Shown in pieces: positions 26,319 through 35,170 of a stretch of 64,000 nt of DNA. Numbering within the stretch: position 1 is the stretch's first letter; the number at the start of each line of letters is the position of its first letter. Source of the DNA: Alphaproteobacteria bacterium (GTDB lineage: Bacteria; Pseudomonadota; Alphaproteobacteria; Reyranellales; Reyranellaceae); assembly GCA_017308235.1 (NCBI GenBank), contig JAFKFL010000017.1:62001-126000 (forward strand). Direction: 5' to 3'. The notes below the pieces were generated by a model. That model ran no database searches and was not told where the DNA came from. It was given only the letters and a program-made list of their open reading frames with translations. The position numbers were made by a program, and so were the translations under genes.

Positions 26319-28994
26319 GTGTCGACACGCAATCTCGAGCACCTCATCGCCCCGCGTTCTGTCGTCGCCATCGGCGCGAGCACGCGTGCTGGCAGCGTGG
26401 GAGCTGCGGTAACGCGCAATCTGTTGGCCGGCGGTTTCAAGGGCAGCTTGCACTTCGTGAATGCCAAGGGCGGCGAGATCGAAGGGCGTCCGCTGTTGCG
26501 CAGCCTGTCGGACCTCGCCGAGCCGGCCGATCTTGCCGTCATCATGACGCCGGCGGCCACAGCGCCGGGCTTGATCCAGGAACTTGGCCAACGCGGTACC
26601 CGGGTTGCCGTCGTCATCAGTGCTGGCCCGGGAGAGGGCATCCACGCCGCCGACACGAACGCGCGCTGGCGGCGGCATCTTCTTGAGACAGCAAAACCCT
26701 TTTTGTTGCGGATCGTCGGGCCCAACTGCATCGGCTACGCCGCGCCCAAGATCGGTCTCAATGCCAGCTTCGGTCCCAGCAAATTGAGAAGCGGGCGCCT
26801 GGCGGCGATTGCTCAGTCGGGTGCCGTGCTGGCGGGGCTGGTCGATTGGGGCATCGCGCAGGGGATCGGCTTCTCGCATCTCTTCTCGATGGGCGACATG
26901 GCGGACGTCGATTTCGGCGACGTGCTCGATATGCTGGCGCGCGACTACGAGACACGCGCTGTGCTGATGTATGTCGAAGGTATCACGCAGGCCCGCAAAT
27001 TCATGTCGGCGGCGCGCGGCGTGGCGCGTCTCAAACCCGTGATTGTGCTCAAGGCCGGCCGGCATGCCGCGGCCGCGCAGGCAGCGGCCTCGCATACGGG
27101 CTCGATGGCGGGTTCGGCGGCGGTCTATGAGGCGGCCTTCGCGCGGGCAGGTCTGGTCAGTGTGACGGGCCTGGGCGAACTCTTCGATGCCGCCGAGACG
27201 CTGGGGCACGGGCTGGTGCCGCGCACGGAGCGGCTGGCGATCCTGACCAACGGGGGCGGTGCGGGGATCATCGCCACCGACCTTCTGATAGACGAAGGCG
27301 GCGAGCTTGCGCCGTTGCAGCCCGGCACGCTCGACGAACTCGACAAACGCCTGCCTCGCATCTGGTCGCACGGCAATCCTGTCGACATCGTGGGCGATGC
27401 CGACGGCGCCCGATACGCCACGGCGCTCGACATCCTGGCGGCCGACCGCGGCGTGGGGGCCGTACTCGCCATGAACGTGCCGACGGCGTTGGCGTCGTCT
27501 GAGGAGGTGGCCCGTGCCGTTGCGGGTTCGGCAGGTCGGCGCATGCTGCCGGTGATCGGCTGCTGGGTCGGCGGGCCGGACGCCGAGGCAGGCCGTCGCG
27601 CCTTGCATGAGTCGCGCATCCCGGCGTTCGACACGCCGCTGCGCGCCGTGCGCGGCTTCATGCATATCATTGACTATCGTCGCGGCCAGCGCGCCCTGCA
27701 GCGCACGCCGCCATCAGTTCCCGAGGCCCGCTCGGACACGGCGCTGGTTCATTCGATCGTCAAAGGTGCCCTGGCCGACAATCGGCATCTTTTGACCGAA
27801 CCCGAGTCAAAGCGCGTGCTGGCCGCCTACGGAATTCCCGTCGTACCGACCGAGACCGTGCGCGACGCGGCGGGAGCGGTGGCTGCGGCGGCACTGATCG
27901 GCTTGCCGGTCGCGGTAAAAATCCTGTCGCGCGACATCACCCACAAATCCGATGTCGGCGGTGTGGCACTCGACCTCGCGTCGGAGCAGGCAGTTCTCGA
28001 CGCTGTGCGCGAGATGACGGCGAAGACACGGGCGAAAGCGCCTCATGCGCGGATCGACGGGTTCGTGGTGCAGCCGATGATCAAGCGGCCGGATGCCGTC
28101 GAATTGATCCTCGGCGCTGCCGAGGACCCGGTGTTCGGTCCGATCCTGATGGTGGGACACGGCGGCGTGGCGGCCGAAGTGATCGACGACAAGGCGCTCG
28201 CGTTGCCGCCACTCGACCTGGTCCTGGCCGAAGGCGCTCTCTCGCGTACACGCGTGGACCGGCTGTTGCGCGGCTATCGCGACCGACCGCCCGCAGCGAG
28301 GAACGCCGTGTGCGAAGCGATGATACGGCTGTCGCAGCTCATTGCCGATGTCGACGAGATCGCCGAACTCGACATCAACCCGTTGCTGGTGGATGCCGTT
28401 GGCGTCATTGCCCTCGATGCACGCATCGTCGTGCGCCGGCCGGTGGGGCAGGAACGTGCAGCTCGCTTCGCCATCCGGCCTTACCCGGTCGAGCTCGAGA
28501 CCGATATCGAGCATCGCGGCGAACGCTTGCATATCCGACCGATCCGGCCGGAGGACGAAGTGCTGATCAATGCTTTTACCAAGCGGCTCACGGCGGAAGA
28601 CATTCGGCTACGGTTCTTCGGTCCGCTGCGTGAGCTCAGCCACGAGATGGCCGCCCGCCTGAGCCAGATCGACTATGACCGGGAGATGGCTTTCCTGCTG
28701 CTTGATGGGAGCGACCTGCTGGGCGTTGGACGGCTGGCAGCAGATCCCGACTTCGAGCAGGCCGAGTTTGCGTTGATCGTCGCTTCGGATCGGCAGCGTC
28801 GCGGGTACGGCGCACTGCTGTTGCGTCATGTGCTTGACTATGCGCGCAGTCGCGGCATCAAACGCGTGGTCGGCTACGTCCTGCGCGAAAATCATCGCAT
28901 GCTAGAACTCACCGAACGTCTCGGCTTCAAGCGTCAAAGCGGTCGCGCAGGCAACTCCGATATCTGCGTGGTGAAGACGTTGGATGAAATGTAA
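26319..28994 (+). CDS. PatZ/ACD-like fusion: ADP-forming acyl-CoA ligase domains with C-terminal GNAT acetyltransferase
   Basis: An 891-residue fusion laid out like E. coli PatZ/YfiQ and Salmonella Pat, protein lysine acetyltransferases. It has a CoA-binding Rossmann domain (about residues 8-130), succinyl-CoA-ligase-like domains (about 150-460), an ATP-grasp domain (about 490-700, with KILSRDITHKSDVGGV) and a GNAT domain (about 730-885, with RRGYGALLLRHVLDYAR). The sequence ASHTGSMAGS keeps His259 at the position of the phosphorylated His of active ADP-forming acyl-CoA synthetases. The start is GTG at 26319. It could therefore be an active acyl-CoA ligase, an acetyltransferase, or both; its partner is probably an acyl-CoA synthetase elsewhere. 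Confidence 0.9.
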   Translation: MSTRNLEHLIAPRSVVAIGASTRAGSVGAAVTRNLLAGGFKGSLHFVNAKGGEIEGRPLLRSLSDLAEPADLAVIMTPAATAPGLIQELGQRGTRVAVVISAGPGEGIHAADTNARWRRHLLETAKPFLLRIVGPNCIGYAAPKIGLNASFGPSKLRSGRLAAIAQSGAVLAGLVDWGIAQGIGFSHLFSMGDMADVDFGDVLDMLARDYETRAVLMYVEGITQARKFMSAARGVARLKPVIVLKAGRHAAAAQAAASHTGSMAGSAAVYEAAFARAGLVSVTGLGELFDAAETLGHGLVPRTERLAILTNGGGAGIIATDLLIDEGGELAPLQPGTLDELDKRLPRIWSHGNPVDIVGDADGARYATALDILAADRGVGAVLAMNVPTALASSEEVARAVAGSAGRRMLPVIGCWVGGPDAEAGRRALHESRIPAFDTPLRAVRGFMHIIDYRRGQRALQRTPPSVPEARSDTALVHSIVKGALADNRHLLTEPESKRVLAAYGIPVVPTETVRDAAGAVAAAALIGLPVAVKILSRDITHKSDVGGVALDLASEQAVLDAVREMTAKTRAKAPHARIDGFVVQPMIKRPDAVELILGAAEDPVFGPILMVGHGGVAAEVIDDKALALPPLDLVLAEGALSRTRVDRLLRGYRDRPPAARNAVCEAMIRLSQLIADVDEIAELDINPLLVDAVGVIALDARIVVRRPVGQERAARFAIRPYPVELETDIEHRGERLHIRPIRPEDEVLINAFTKRLTAEDIRLRFFGPLRELSHEMAARLSQIDYDREMAFLLLDGSDLLGVGRLAADPDFEQAEFALIVASDRQRRGYGALLLRHVLDYARSRGIKRVVGYVLRENHRMLELTERLGFKRQSGRAGNSDICVVKTLDEM

Positions 28995-29069
28995 CCTTTG
29001 TTTTGTCTGTTGCTCTGAACTAAGGCAAAATAGTGGCGACAGACCAACGGCTTAACGCGAAAAATTCAG

Positions 29070-30221
29070 ATGGCATCTAGGAAGAACAGAAGCAGGAAGT
29101 CGAACAGAAAGAGTCCGAAGTCTGCGGCGACGTGGCGGGATAGGCTGATTGGACGATATCGCGGCTTTGTTGATTGGATCGAAGCCCATCGTTGGCATTC
29201 GATTGCAGCCGGCGCCGTGTTGCTGCTCGTGGGCAGTTTCGTGAGCGTCACCTGGCTCGCGAGCAAGCTCGACTCAGTCGATCGCGACCGGGTGGTCAAG
29301 GATATGCTGAACGACATGAAGCGCGAGAGCGCACCACATCAGCCGGCTGGCAAATATGCGCGCATCGACGATATCCCGGGCCTTCCGAAATACGCCGAGG
29401 CCGAGCCCGGCGAGGCACGTCCCATCGTCGAGGAGCCGGCTCGCAAGGCACCGCGGCCCACGCAGGTCGCTGCTGTTGCGCCAGGCGCGACCAGCGAGCG
29501 GCCGGCCTGGCGTCGCTACGCGCTGCCGTTCGCAGATCTCTACGGCAAACCCTTGATTGCCATCGTGATCGACGACGTTGGCCTCGATCGGCCCCGCTCC
29601 AGACGCGCCTGGGAATTACCTGGGCCTGTCACACTGTCGTTCCTGCCCTATGCCAAGGACCTGCATGAGCAGGCAAAGGTGGCCCGGTCGCACGGCAACG
29701 AGTTGATGTTGCACATGCCGATGGAGCCTATGGGCCACGCCGATCCCGGTCCCAATGCTCTGCTGACATCGCTCAGCGAGAACGAGCTCCGCCAGCGCGT
29801 CACGACCGATCTCGATAGCTTCGATGGCTATGTCGGCGTGAACAACCACATGGGCAGCCGTTTCACCGCGTCGCGGCCCGGCATGGACGTCGTGCTCCGT
29901 CTCCTGAGGGCACGCGGATTGCTGTTCCTCGATTCGCGCACGACAGCCCAATCGGTCGGCGAAAGCATGGCGCAGGAGCTCGGCGTGGCGACCATTTCGC
30001 GCAACGTCTTTCTAGACGACGATGAGTCGCTGAGCGCCGTGAAGCGCCAGCTTGCGACCACAGAGGAGGTGGCGCGCCGCCAGGGATTCGTCGTGGCAAT
30101 CGGCCACCCCCACGAGAACACCTTGCAGGCGCTGTCGGAATGGCTGCCGGCGCTCGCGGCCAAGGGCTTCGCGCTCGCGCCGCTTACAGCCGCATTGCGC
30201 AAACGAAACGGTTGGGATTGA
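29070..30221 (+). CDS. divergent polysaccharide deacetylase family protein (YibQ-like)
   Basis: A 383-residue protein with a very basic N-terminus (RKNRSRKSNRKSPK), one membrane anchor (about residues 44-66), a Pro/Ala-rich linker, then a divergent polysaccharide deacetylase domain from about residue 165. Family strings IAIVIDDVGLDRPRS, VTLSFLPYAKDLHEQA and LMLHMPMEPMG are present; Asp-Asp and the His residues in these would bind metal. It should act in the periplasm on a glycan. In many alphaproteobacteria this family sits with envC and ctpA; here it is isolated beside the PatZ-like gene and ggt, so its partner is not shown. Confidence 0.88.
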   Translation: MASRKNRSRKSNRKSPKSAATWRDRLIGRYRGFVDWIEAHRWHSIAAGAVLLLVGSFVSVTWLASKLDSVDRDRVVKDMLNDMKRESAPHQPAGKYARIDDIPGLPKYAEAEPGEARPIVEEPARKAPRPTQVAAVAPGATSERPAWRRYALPFADLYGKPLIAIVIDDVGLDRPRSRRAWELPGPVTLSFLPYAKDLHEQAKVARSHGNELMLHMPMEPMGHADPGPNALLTSLSENELRQRVTTDLDSFDGYVGVNNHMGSRFTASRPGMDVVLRLLRARGLLFLDSRTTAQSVGESMAQELGVATISRNVFLDDDESLSAVKRQLATTEEVARRQGFVVAIGHPHENTLQALSEWLPALAAKGFALAPLTAALRKRNGWD

Positions 30222-30251
30222 GTCCTGCCAACGAGAGTTGGAGGACAGACA

Positions 30252-31868
30252 GTGCGCTATCACAAGCAGGCGATGATTGTAGCTCCGCAGCCCGAAGCGG
30301 TGGAGGCGGGGGCGGATGCGTTGCGCGAGGGCGGCAATGCCGTCGATGCCGGCATCGCCTGTGCCTTGGTGCAGGGGGTGGTCGATCCGCTGATGTGCGG
30401 CATCGCGGGCTTTGGCAGCTGCGGCATCTATATGCCGGGCAAGAAGTTCCACGGCTACATCGATGCCCACGCACCGGCGCCGCTGGCCGCACGGCCCGAC
30501 ATGTGGGCCAACCTGATCGAGAGCGAAGCACGCGACGGCTATGGCTTCATCCTGGAAGGCCGGGTGAACGACATTGGCTACAAGTCGATCTGCGCGCCGG
30601 CCAATCTCAGGATGTACTACGAAGCGCACCAGGAGCATGGCCACCTCCCGTGGGAGCGCATCGTCGAGCCCGCGATCCATTGGGCCGAGAACGGTTGGAC
30701 GGTGCGCCCGCACGTCCATTTCTGGTGGTCCAGCGAAGGCTCCTTTGGCCGTGCTCCCAACCATGAGCGTGTTACCGCCTTTCCGGCCGCCCGTGCGCTT
30801 TATTGCCGGCCAGACGGCACGCCCAAGCAGGTCGGCGACGGGGTCACAAACCGCGACTACGGGCAGACCTTGCGCGCCATCGCCAAAGGCGGGGCCGATG
30901 TCTTCTACTCGGGCGAACTTGCGCATGCGATCGACGAGGACATGAAGAAGAACGGCGCGCTTCTGTCGCTCGCCGACCTCGAGGCCTGGAAGACCGTACG
31001 CAATGCTCCGCTTTGGGGGCAGTATCGCGGCTACAAGGTCTCGACGAACCAGCCGCCCGGCGGCGGCGTGATGCTGATCGAGATGCTGAACATTCTCGAA
31101 AACTTCGTGCTGGGCGAGCTCGAGCACAATTCGGCGGAGTATGTCCGCATTGTCTCCGAGGCGATGAAGCGGGCCACGATCGACAAGGATGCGCATGTAG
31201 GCGACCCGAAGTTCGTGAAGGTGCCGGTCGAGCGCCTTACCTCGAAGGAGTACGCCATGCAAATGGCCGACGAAATTCGACGCGGGGTGAAGGCCCACGT
31301 GCCGCGCTTCAATTCGGGAGCTGTCAGCAAGGACACCACGCACATCTCCGTCATAGACAAGGATGGGAATTGCTTCTCCATGACCCATTCGCTCGGTATG
31401 CCATCGGGTGTGGTCACGCCAGGGCTGGGTTTCATGTACAACGGCTGCATGGGCGTGTTCGATCCACGTCCCGGCCATGCAGGCTCGATCGCGCCAGGCA
31501 AGGCGCGCTTTAGCTCGGTCGTGCCGTCCATCCTCTTCAAGGAGGAAAAACCGCGCCTGATCATCGGCGCTCCAGGCGCAACCCAGATCGCCATGGGCGT
31601 CCTGCATGCGATCCTGAATGCGCTCGATTTCAACATGACCATGGTGGAGGCGGTGAGTGCCGCACGCTTCTCGGCCACCTCGGATACGATCGACGTCTCC
31701 AATCGCATCCAGTGGAGGGTCGAGCGCGAGCTGCAGGCGATGGGCTATCCCGTCGTACGCAGCCCCTATGGCTTTGGTTTTGCCGCCGTGCACGGCATTC
31801 GCAGTCACGAGGACGGCCTCGACGGCGGCGCCGACCCTGGCCACGACGGTGTGGTGATCGCCGTCTAG
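30252..31868 (+). CDS. ggt: gamma-glutamyltransferase family protein
   Basis: Member of the Ntn-hydrolase gamma-glutamyltranspeptidase family, which cleaves gamma-glutamyl bonds of glutathione-like compounds or acylates. The 538-residue precursor should self-cleave before Thr362 in KDTTHISVID, giving a large subunit of about 361 residues and a small one of about 177. GGNAVDAGIACALVQGVVDP at the N-terminus and the PPGGG stretch near 31050 fit the family. No signal peptide is visible, so it is probably cytoplasmic, unlike E. coli Ggt; such forms often process other gamma-glutamyl or acyl amides. Exact substrate unknown. A ribosome binding site GGAGG precedes the GTG start. Confidence 0.88.
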   Translation: MRYHKQAMIVAPQPEAVEAGADALREGGNAVDAGIACALVQGVVDPLMCGIAGFGSCGIYMPGKKFHGYIDAHAPAPLAARPDMWANLIESEARDGYGFILEGRVNDIGYKSICAPANLRMYYEAHQEHGHLPWERIVEPAIHWAENGWTVRPHVHFWWSSEGSFGRAPNHERVTAFPAARALYCRPDGTPKQVGDGVTNRDYGQTLRAIAKGGADVFYSGELAHAIDEDMKKNGALLSLADLEAWKTVRNAPLWGQYRGYKVSTNQPPGGGVMLIEMLNILENFVLGELEHNSAEYVRIVSEAMKRATIDKDAHVGDPKFVKVPVERLTSKEYAMQMADEIRRGVKAHVPRFNSGAVSKDTTHISVIDKDGNCFSMTHSLGMPSGVVTPGLGFMYNGCMGVFDPRPGHAGSIAPGKARFSSVVPSILFKEEKPRLIIGAPGATQIAMGVLHAILNALDFNMTMVEAVSAARFSATSDTIDVSNRIQWRVERELQAMGYPVVRSPYGFGFAAVHGIRSHEDGLDGGADPGHDGVVIAV

Positions 31869-32750
31869 CTAGACGGGCATCGTCCGCTTTTGGTGGGCCC
31901 GGCCAATCTTGGCCGTCTCGGGGTCATGCCCGGAAATGACGCGCACACCTTCATCCAGGCGCTGGGCGATATTGTCGGGCGTGGCGACTTCCAGGAAGGC
32001 AAGCTTGTTCATTCGGCAGGCCGCGAAGACCTTGGCGCGGGCAGCCTCCATCTCGGCTGGATAGGGACGCCGCTGCAAGCCAGTGTAGCCCAGCGACAGA
32101 CCCAGATCGCCGGGGCCCAGCTCGGCGAAACCCAATCCAGGCGTTGCCAAGATATCTTCGCAATGCTCAACGCCGGGCGGACTTTCAATCTTTACACCGA
32201 GCAAAAGCTCACCCCGAGGACTAAGCGGCCAAGGCTCACAGCGGGCGAAATATTCCTGCTGGTCAAGGCCCCAGACAGGTGTCGCCGTCGGTTCGGAGCC
32301 ACGGCCACGACTGCCGATCCCGAGCTTGTCTACCCCTGCTTTATGGTGCGGAAAGCGACAGGCCCGGACGAACTCACGGACGGCGTCCGCTGATTCGGCC
32401 TGGCAGAGCAGGATGCCGTGCACGCCTCGCCCCAGGATCTGGCGGAACTGCCAGGCGTTGAAGGCGACGTTGGGCCCGTCGGTGCCGTTAACCGGCGCCT
32501 CGACGATGACGGTAGGTGTGCGGTGGCCTGACGCCGTGGGCCCGCCCTCGATCAGGCCGCGCATATAGTCGGCGAGGCCGGTCATGTCGAAGGCGCCGTG
32601 CTCCATGCCGACGTTGATGTAGTCGGCCCAGGTCCGGGCGTCCTTGCGGCCCTGCTCGTAGGTCAGGATATGGCCCGTGTGCGGCCCGTCGTAGTAGATC
32701 GCCTGGCCGGCTTCCAGAAGCTCGATCGCGCGGTTGATGCGCTTGGCCAT
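31869..32750 (-). CDS. HpcH/HpaI aldolase/citrate lyase family protein
   Basis: TIM-barrel, metal-dependent aldolase-type enzyme of the HpcH/HpaI family, which cleaves 4-hydroxy-2-oxo acids to pyruvate and an aldehyde. The product has 293 residues from ATG at 32750, which carries a perfect GAAGGAGG ribosome binding site; the longer open frame has none. Recognisable are GVKIESPPGVEHCEDILATPG (metal-binding Glu) and FAELGPGDLGLSLG (metal-binding Asp). The stop codon abuts the ggt stop on the other strand with no gap. It follows the MocR gene after 13 bases on the same strand, so it may be cotranscribed with it. Exact substrate unknown. Confidence 0.87.
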   Translation of the reverse strand: MAKRINRAIELLEAGQAIYYDGPHTGHILTYEQGRKDARTWADYINVGMEHGAFDMTGLADYMRGLIEGGPTASGHRTPTVIVEAPVNGTDGPNVAFNAWQFRQILGRGVHGILLCQAESADAVREFVRACRFPHHKAGVDKLGIGSRGRGSEPTATPVWGLDQQEYFARCEPWPLSPRGELLLGVKIESPPGVEHCEDILATPGLGFAELGPGDLGLSLGYTGLQRRPYPAEMEAARAKVFAACRMNKLAFLEVATPDNIAQRLDEGVRVISGHDPETAKIGRAHQKRTMPV

Positions 32751-32763
32751 GGTCGTTCCTCCT

Positions 32764-34287
32764 TCATCTCGCAAGCCCAGGAGCGTAGCGGTCGCGCAGG
32801 ACATTTCCGAGTTTCATGATCATGGGATCAATAGCCTCCTCGGGCGTCGCGGCGTAACCCAGGATGAGGCCTTGGGCGCGAGGCTCGTCGCGATAGCAGG
32901 CCGAGAGCGGGGAGACCGTGAGGGACGCGGCCGCGGCGGCTGCTGTCGCGGCGCGATCGTCGAAGCAGGGAACGAGATCGGGATGCGGCCGAGCAATCAA
33001 ATGCATGCCGCCCGGATCCGGCGCGACTTGGAGCAGCCCACCGAGGTGGCGTGCCGCCGACGCGATCAAGATTTGCTGACGGTTTGCATAAAGGAGCCGC
33101 GTGCGCCGCAGATGGGTTGCCAGATGGCCGTCGGCGATGAACCGGGCCAATGCACCCTGGCCCAGCATCGAAGCCCGAACGGCAGCGGCGCTCATGCTTT
33201 TCTCGGCGGCAGGAACAAGTGAGTCGGGTAACACCACGTAGCTCAGCCGCAGCGCGGGAAACAGAAGCTTGGAGAAGCTGCCCAGATAGGCGACCCGGCC
33301 GGTCCGATCGAGTGCCCGCAGAGGCGCAAGCGGACGGCCGGCGTAGCGATACTCGCCGTCGAAATCGTCCTCGGCGATCCAGCCGTTCGCGCGTTCGGCC
33401 CAGCTCAAAAGGGCAAGGCGCCGCTGCAGGCCGAGCACAACGCCGAGCGGAAACTGATGCGAGGGCGCCACGACGGCAAGACGCGCGTTGGGTGCGAGGG
33501 CTGTTGCAGCGTCCGGCGAGAAACCCGAAGCGTCGACCGGAACGGCGACGGCATTCACCTCGGCCAGAGCGAGCGCCTCGAGTGTGCCGATGAAGCTGGG
33601 CTCCTCGATCCACGCCTGCTCACCGGCATCGAGGACGAGGCGGGCGAAGAGCGAGAGGCTTTGTCGAACACCCGACGTGATGACGAGAGCCTCCGGGTTG
33701 CAGCTGAAGCCACGGGCCATGCCGAGATAGTCGGCGATCGCCGTGCGCAGCCCGTGATGGCCGAAGGGATGGAGCGCGCCGGCGACGGACCAGGCCGGCT
33801 GGCGCCATTCCCGTTCGAGGAGCTTGGCCCAAAGCGGGAAGGGGAAGGCCGTGCGGTCGGGCTGTCCGGTCGGAAAGGCGATCGGCGATTCGTTCAACTC
33901 GGCATCGAGCGTCTGATTGGCAAGAATGCCAATGGCGCGGCGTGACAGCACCGGCGCTCGTGCCGCTGGTCCGTCATGCAGGGTACCGACGTTCGGTGAC
34001 ACCAGCATTTCGTCCGGCAGGTTGGCGGCAACGGACAGGCCCGATCCGGGCTGCGCAACGAGATATCCCTCGGCGATAAGCTGATCCAAGGCGGCCAGAA
34101 TCGTGCCGCGGGCGCAGTGCAACTCCGCCGCCATCAGACGGGACGAGGGCAGTTTCAGGCCAGGCGCGAGACGACGTACAAGGATCCCACGGCGGATCTG
34201 CTCGCCGATCTGCCGGTGCAGCGGCGCGGCGGTAGCCGGATCGAGTGCGATGCCCAGAGGGGCTGCTTTGCGAGCACGTCCTGTCAT
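32764..34287 (-). CDS. MocR-type GntR regulator with aminotransferase domain
   Basis: A PdxR/MocR-type regulator of 507 residues: an N-terminal GntR winged helix (about residues 15-85, with LPSSRLMAAELHCARGTILA) fused to a fold-type I aminotransferase domain (about 120-490). The PLP-binding Lys is in LGSFSKLLFPALRLSYV. Such proteins use PLP or a PLP-amine adduct as effector and usually control a divergent gene. Here the divergent neighbour is a PNPOx-fold oxidase, the kind of partner expected for vitamin B6 or amine-related control. Direct repeats in the gap may be its operator. Confidence 0.93.
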   Translation of the reverse strand: MTGRARKAAPLGIALDPATAAPLHRQIGEQIRRGILVRRLAPGLKLPSSRLMAAELHCARGTILAALDQLIAEGYLVAQPGSGLSVAANLPDEMLVSPNVGTLHDGPAARAPVLSRRAIGILANQTLDAELNESPIAFPTGQPDRTAFPFPLWAKLLEREWRQPAWSVAGALHPFGHHGLRTAIADYLGMARGFSCNPEALVITSGVRQSLSLFARLVLDAGEQAWIEEPSFIGTLEALALAEVNAVAVPVDASGFSPDAATALAPNARLAVVAPSHQFPLGVVLGLQRRLALLSWAERANGWIAEDDFDGEYRYAGRPLAPLRALDRTGRVAYLGSFSKLLFPALRLSYVVLPDSLVPAAEKSMSAAAVRASMLGQGALARFIADGHLATHLRRTRLLYANRQQILIASAARHLGGLLQVAPDPGGMHLIARPHPDLVPCFDDRAATAAAAAASLTVSPLSACYRDEPRAQGLILGYAATPEEAIDPMIMKLGNVLRDRYAPGLAR

Positions 34288-34320
34288 AACTGGTTCAAGC
34301 CGTTTTCATGGAACTGGCTC
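34288..34320. promoter_or_regulatory. direct repeats, candidate MocR operator
   Basis: AACTGGTTC at 34288-34296 recurs as AACTGGCTC at 34312-34320, 24 bases apart start to start (about two helical turns). A TTTTCATG/TTTCATG pair follows each at a similar distance. MocR regulators typically bind direct repeats in divergent promoters, and these lie between the MocR start and its divergent partner. Confidence 0.45.
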
Positions 34321-34383
34321 TTTCATGTGGACCATATTGCCAGCATGGTCGACACCGCAATCGCTTTGCGGGAGCCAGGCATC

Positions 34384-35157
34384 ATGGATTCGACGATTGA
34401 TACGAAAGGTGGCGACACGAAAGGCGGCGCAGGCAACACGGCGGAGGCCTTCGGGGTCACACCGGTCAACAAGGTGAAGCGGGTACATGAGCGCGGCCGC
34501 TATGACCGCAAGACCGTCTATGAGATCCTCGACGCCGCGCTGGTCTGCCATATCGCCTATGTCATCGACGGCCGGCCCTACTGCACGCCAACCAGCTTCT
34601 GGCGTGAGGGCGACCATCTCTATTGGCACGGTTCGTCGGCCAGCCGGATGATCCGCACGCAAGCGCAGGGGGTCGAGGTGTGTCTCACCGTCACCCATCT
34701 CGATGCGCTGGTGATGGCGCGTTCGGGCTTCCATCACTCAGTGAACTACCGCGCCGTGATGGCCTTCGGCCGCGCCCATATCATCGACGATATCGAGAAG
34801 AAGCTGAGCCTGTTGGACGCCTTCATCGACCGCGTCTACCCCGGCCGCTCCAAGCTCATCCGACAGCCCAACAAGCAGGAGCTGAAGGCGACCACGATGA
34901 TGGGCATGGAGATCGAGCACGCCTCCGGCAAGATCCGCGACAAGCATGTCGCCGACGATGAGGAGGACTACGCAGCCGTACCGGCTTGGTCGGCGCTCTA
35001 TCCCATCACGCAGGTGCTGGGCGCGCCGTCGGAATGTGAACGCCAGCTCCCGGGTCTCACGCGTCCCGGCGGCATGTCCGATTTCGTGCCAGGCACGCGT
35101 CTCGACGAGCTGATGACCAGGACTCACCGCCAGACGTTCGGTTCCGGGTCGAAGTGA
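34384..35157 (+). CDS. pyridoxamine 5'-phosphate oxidase-fold (FMN-binding) family protein
   Basis: A 257-residue protein with the split-barrel flavin-binding fold of the PNPOx-like/FMN-binding group (about residues 38-215). Strings such as LVCHIAYVIDGRPYCTPTSFWREGDHLYWHGSSASRM match the family that binds FMN or F420. ATG at 34384 with GGAG nine bases upstream was chosen; another in-frame ATG lies at 34345. It is not the housekeeping PdxH, which has a different N-terminus. It diverges from the MocR gene and is probably regulated by it. Its true substrate is unknown. Confidence 0.85.
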   Translation: MDSTIDTKGGDTKGGAGNTAEAFGVTPVNKVKRVHERGRYDRKTVYEILDAALVCHIAYVIDGRPYCTPTSFWREGDHLYWHGSSASRMIRTQAQGVEVCLTVTHLDALVMARSGFHHSVNYRAVMAFGRAHIIDDIEKKLSLLDAFIDRVYPGRSKLIRQPNKQELKATTMMGMEIEHASGKIRDKHVADDEEDYAAVPAWSALYPITQVLGAPSECERQLPGLTRPGGMSDFVPGTRLDELMTRTHRQTFGSGSK

Positions 35158-35170
35158 GCGTGTCCGGCGC

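Noticed and set aside
26268..27665. 465-codon open frame on the minus strand
   Set aside because: Antisense to the PatZ-like gene and Arg/His-rich; no ribosome binding site or motif.
30012..31844. 610-codon open frame on the minus strand
   Set aside because: It lies antisense to ggt and the end of the deacetylase gene, has no family motifs and a composition expected of a reverse shadow in GC-rich DNA.
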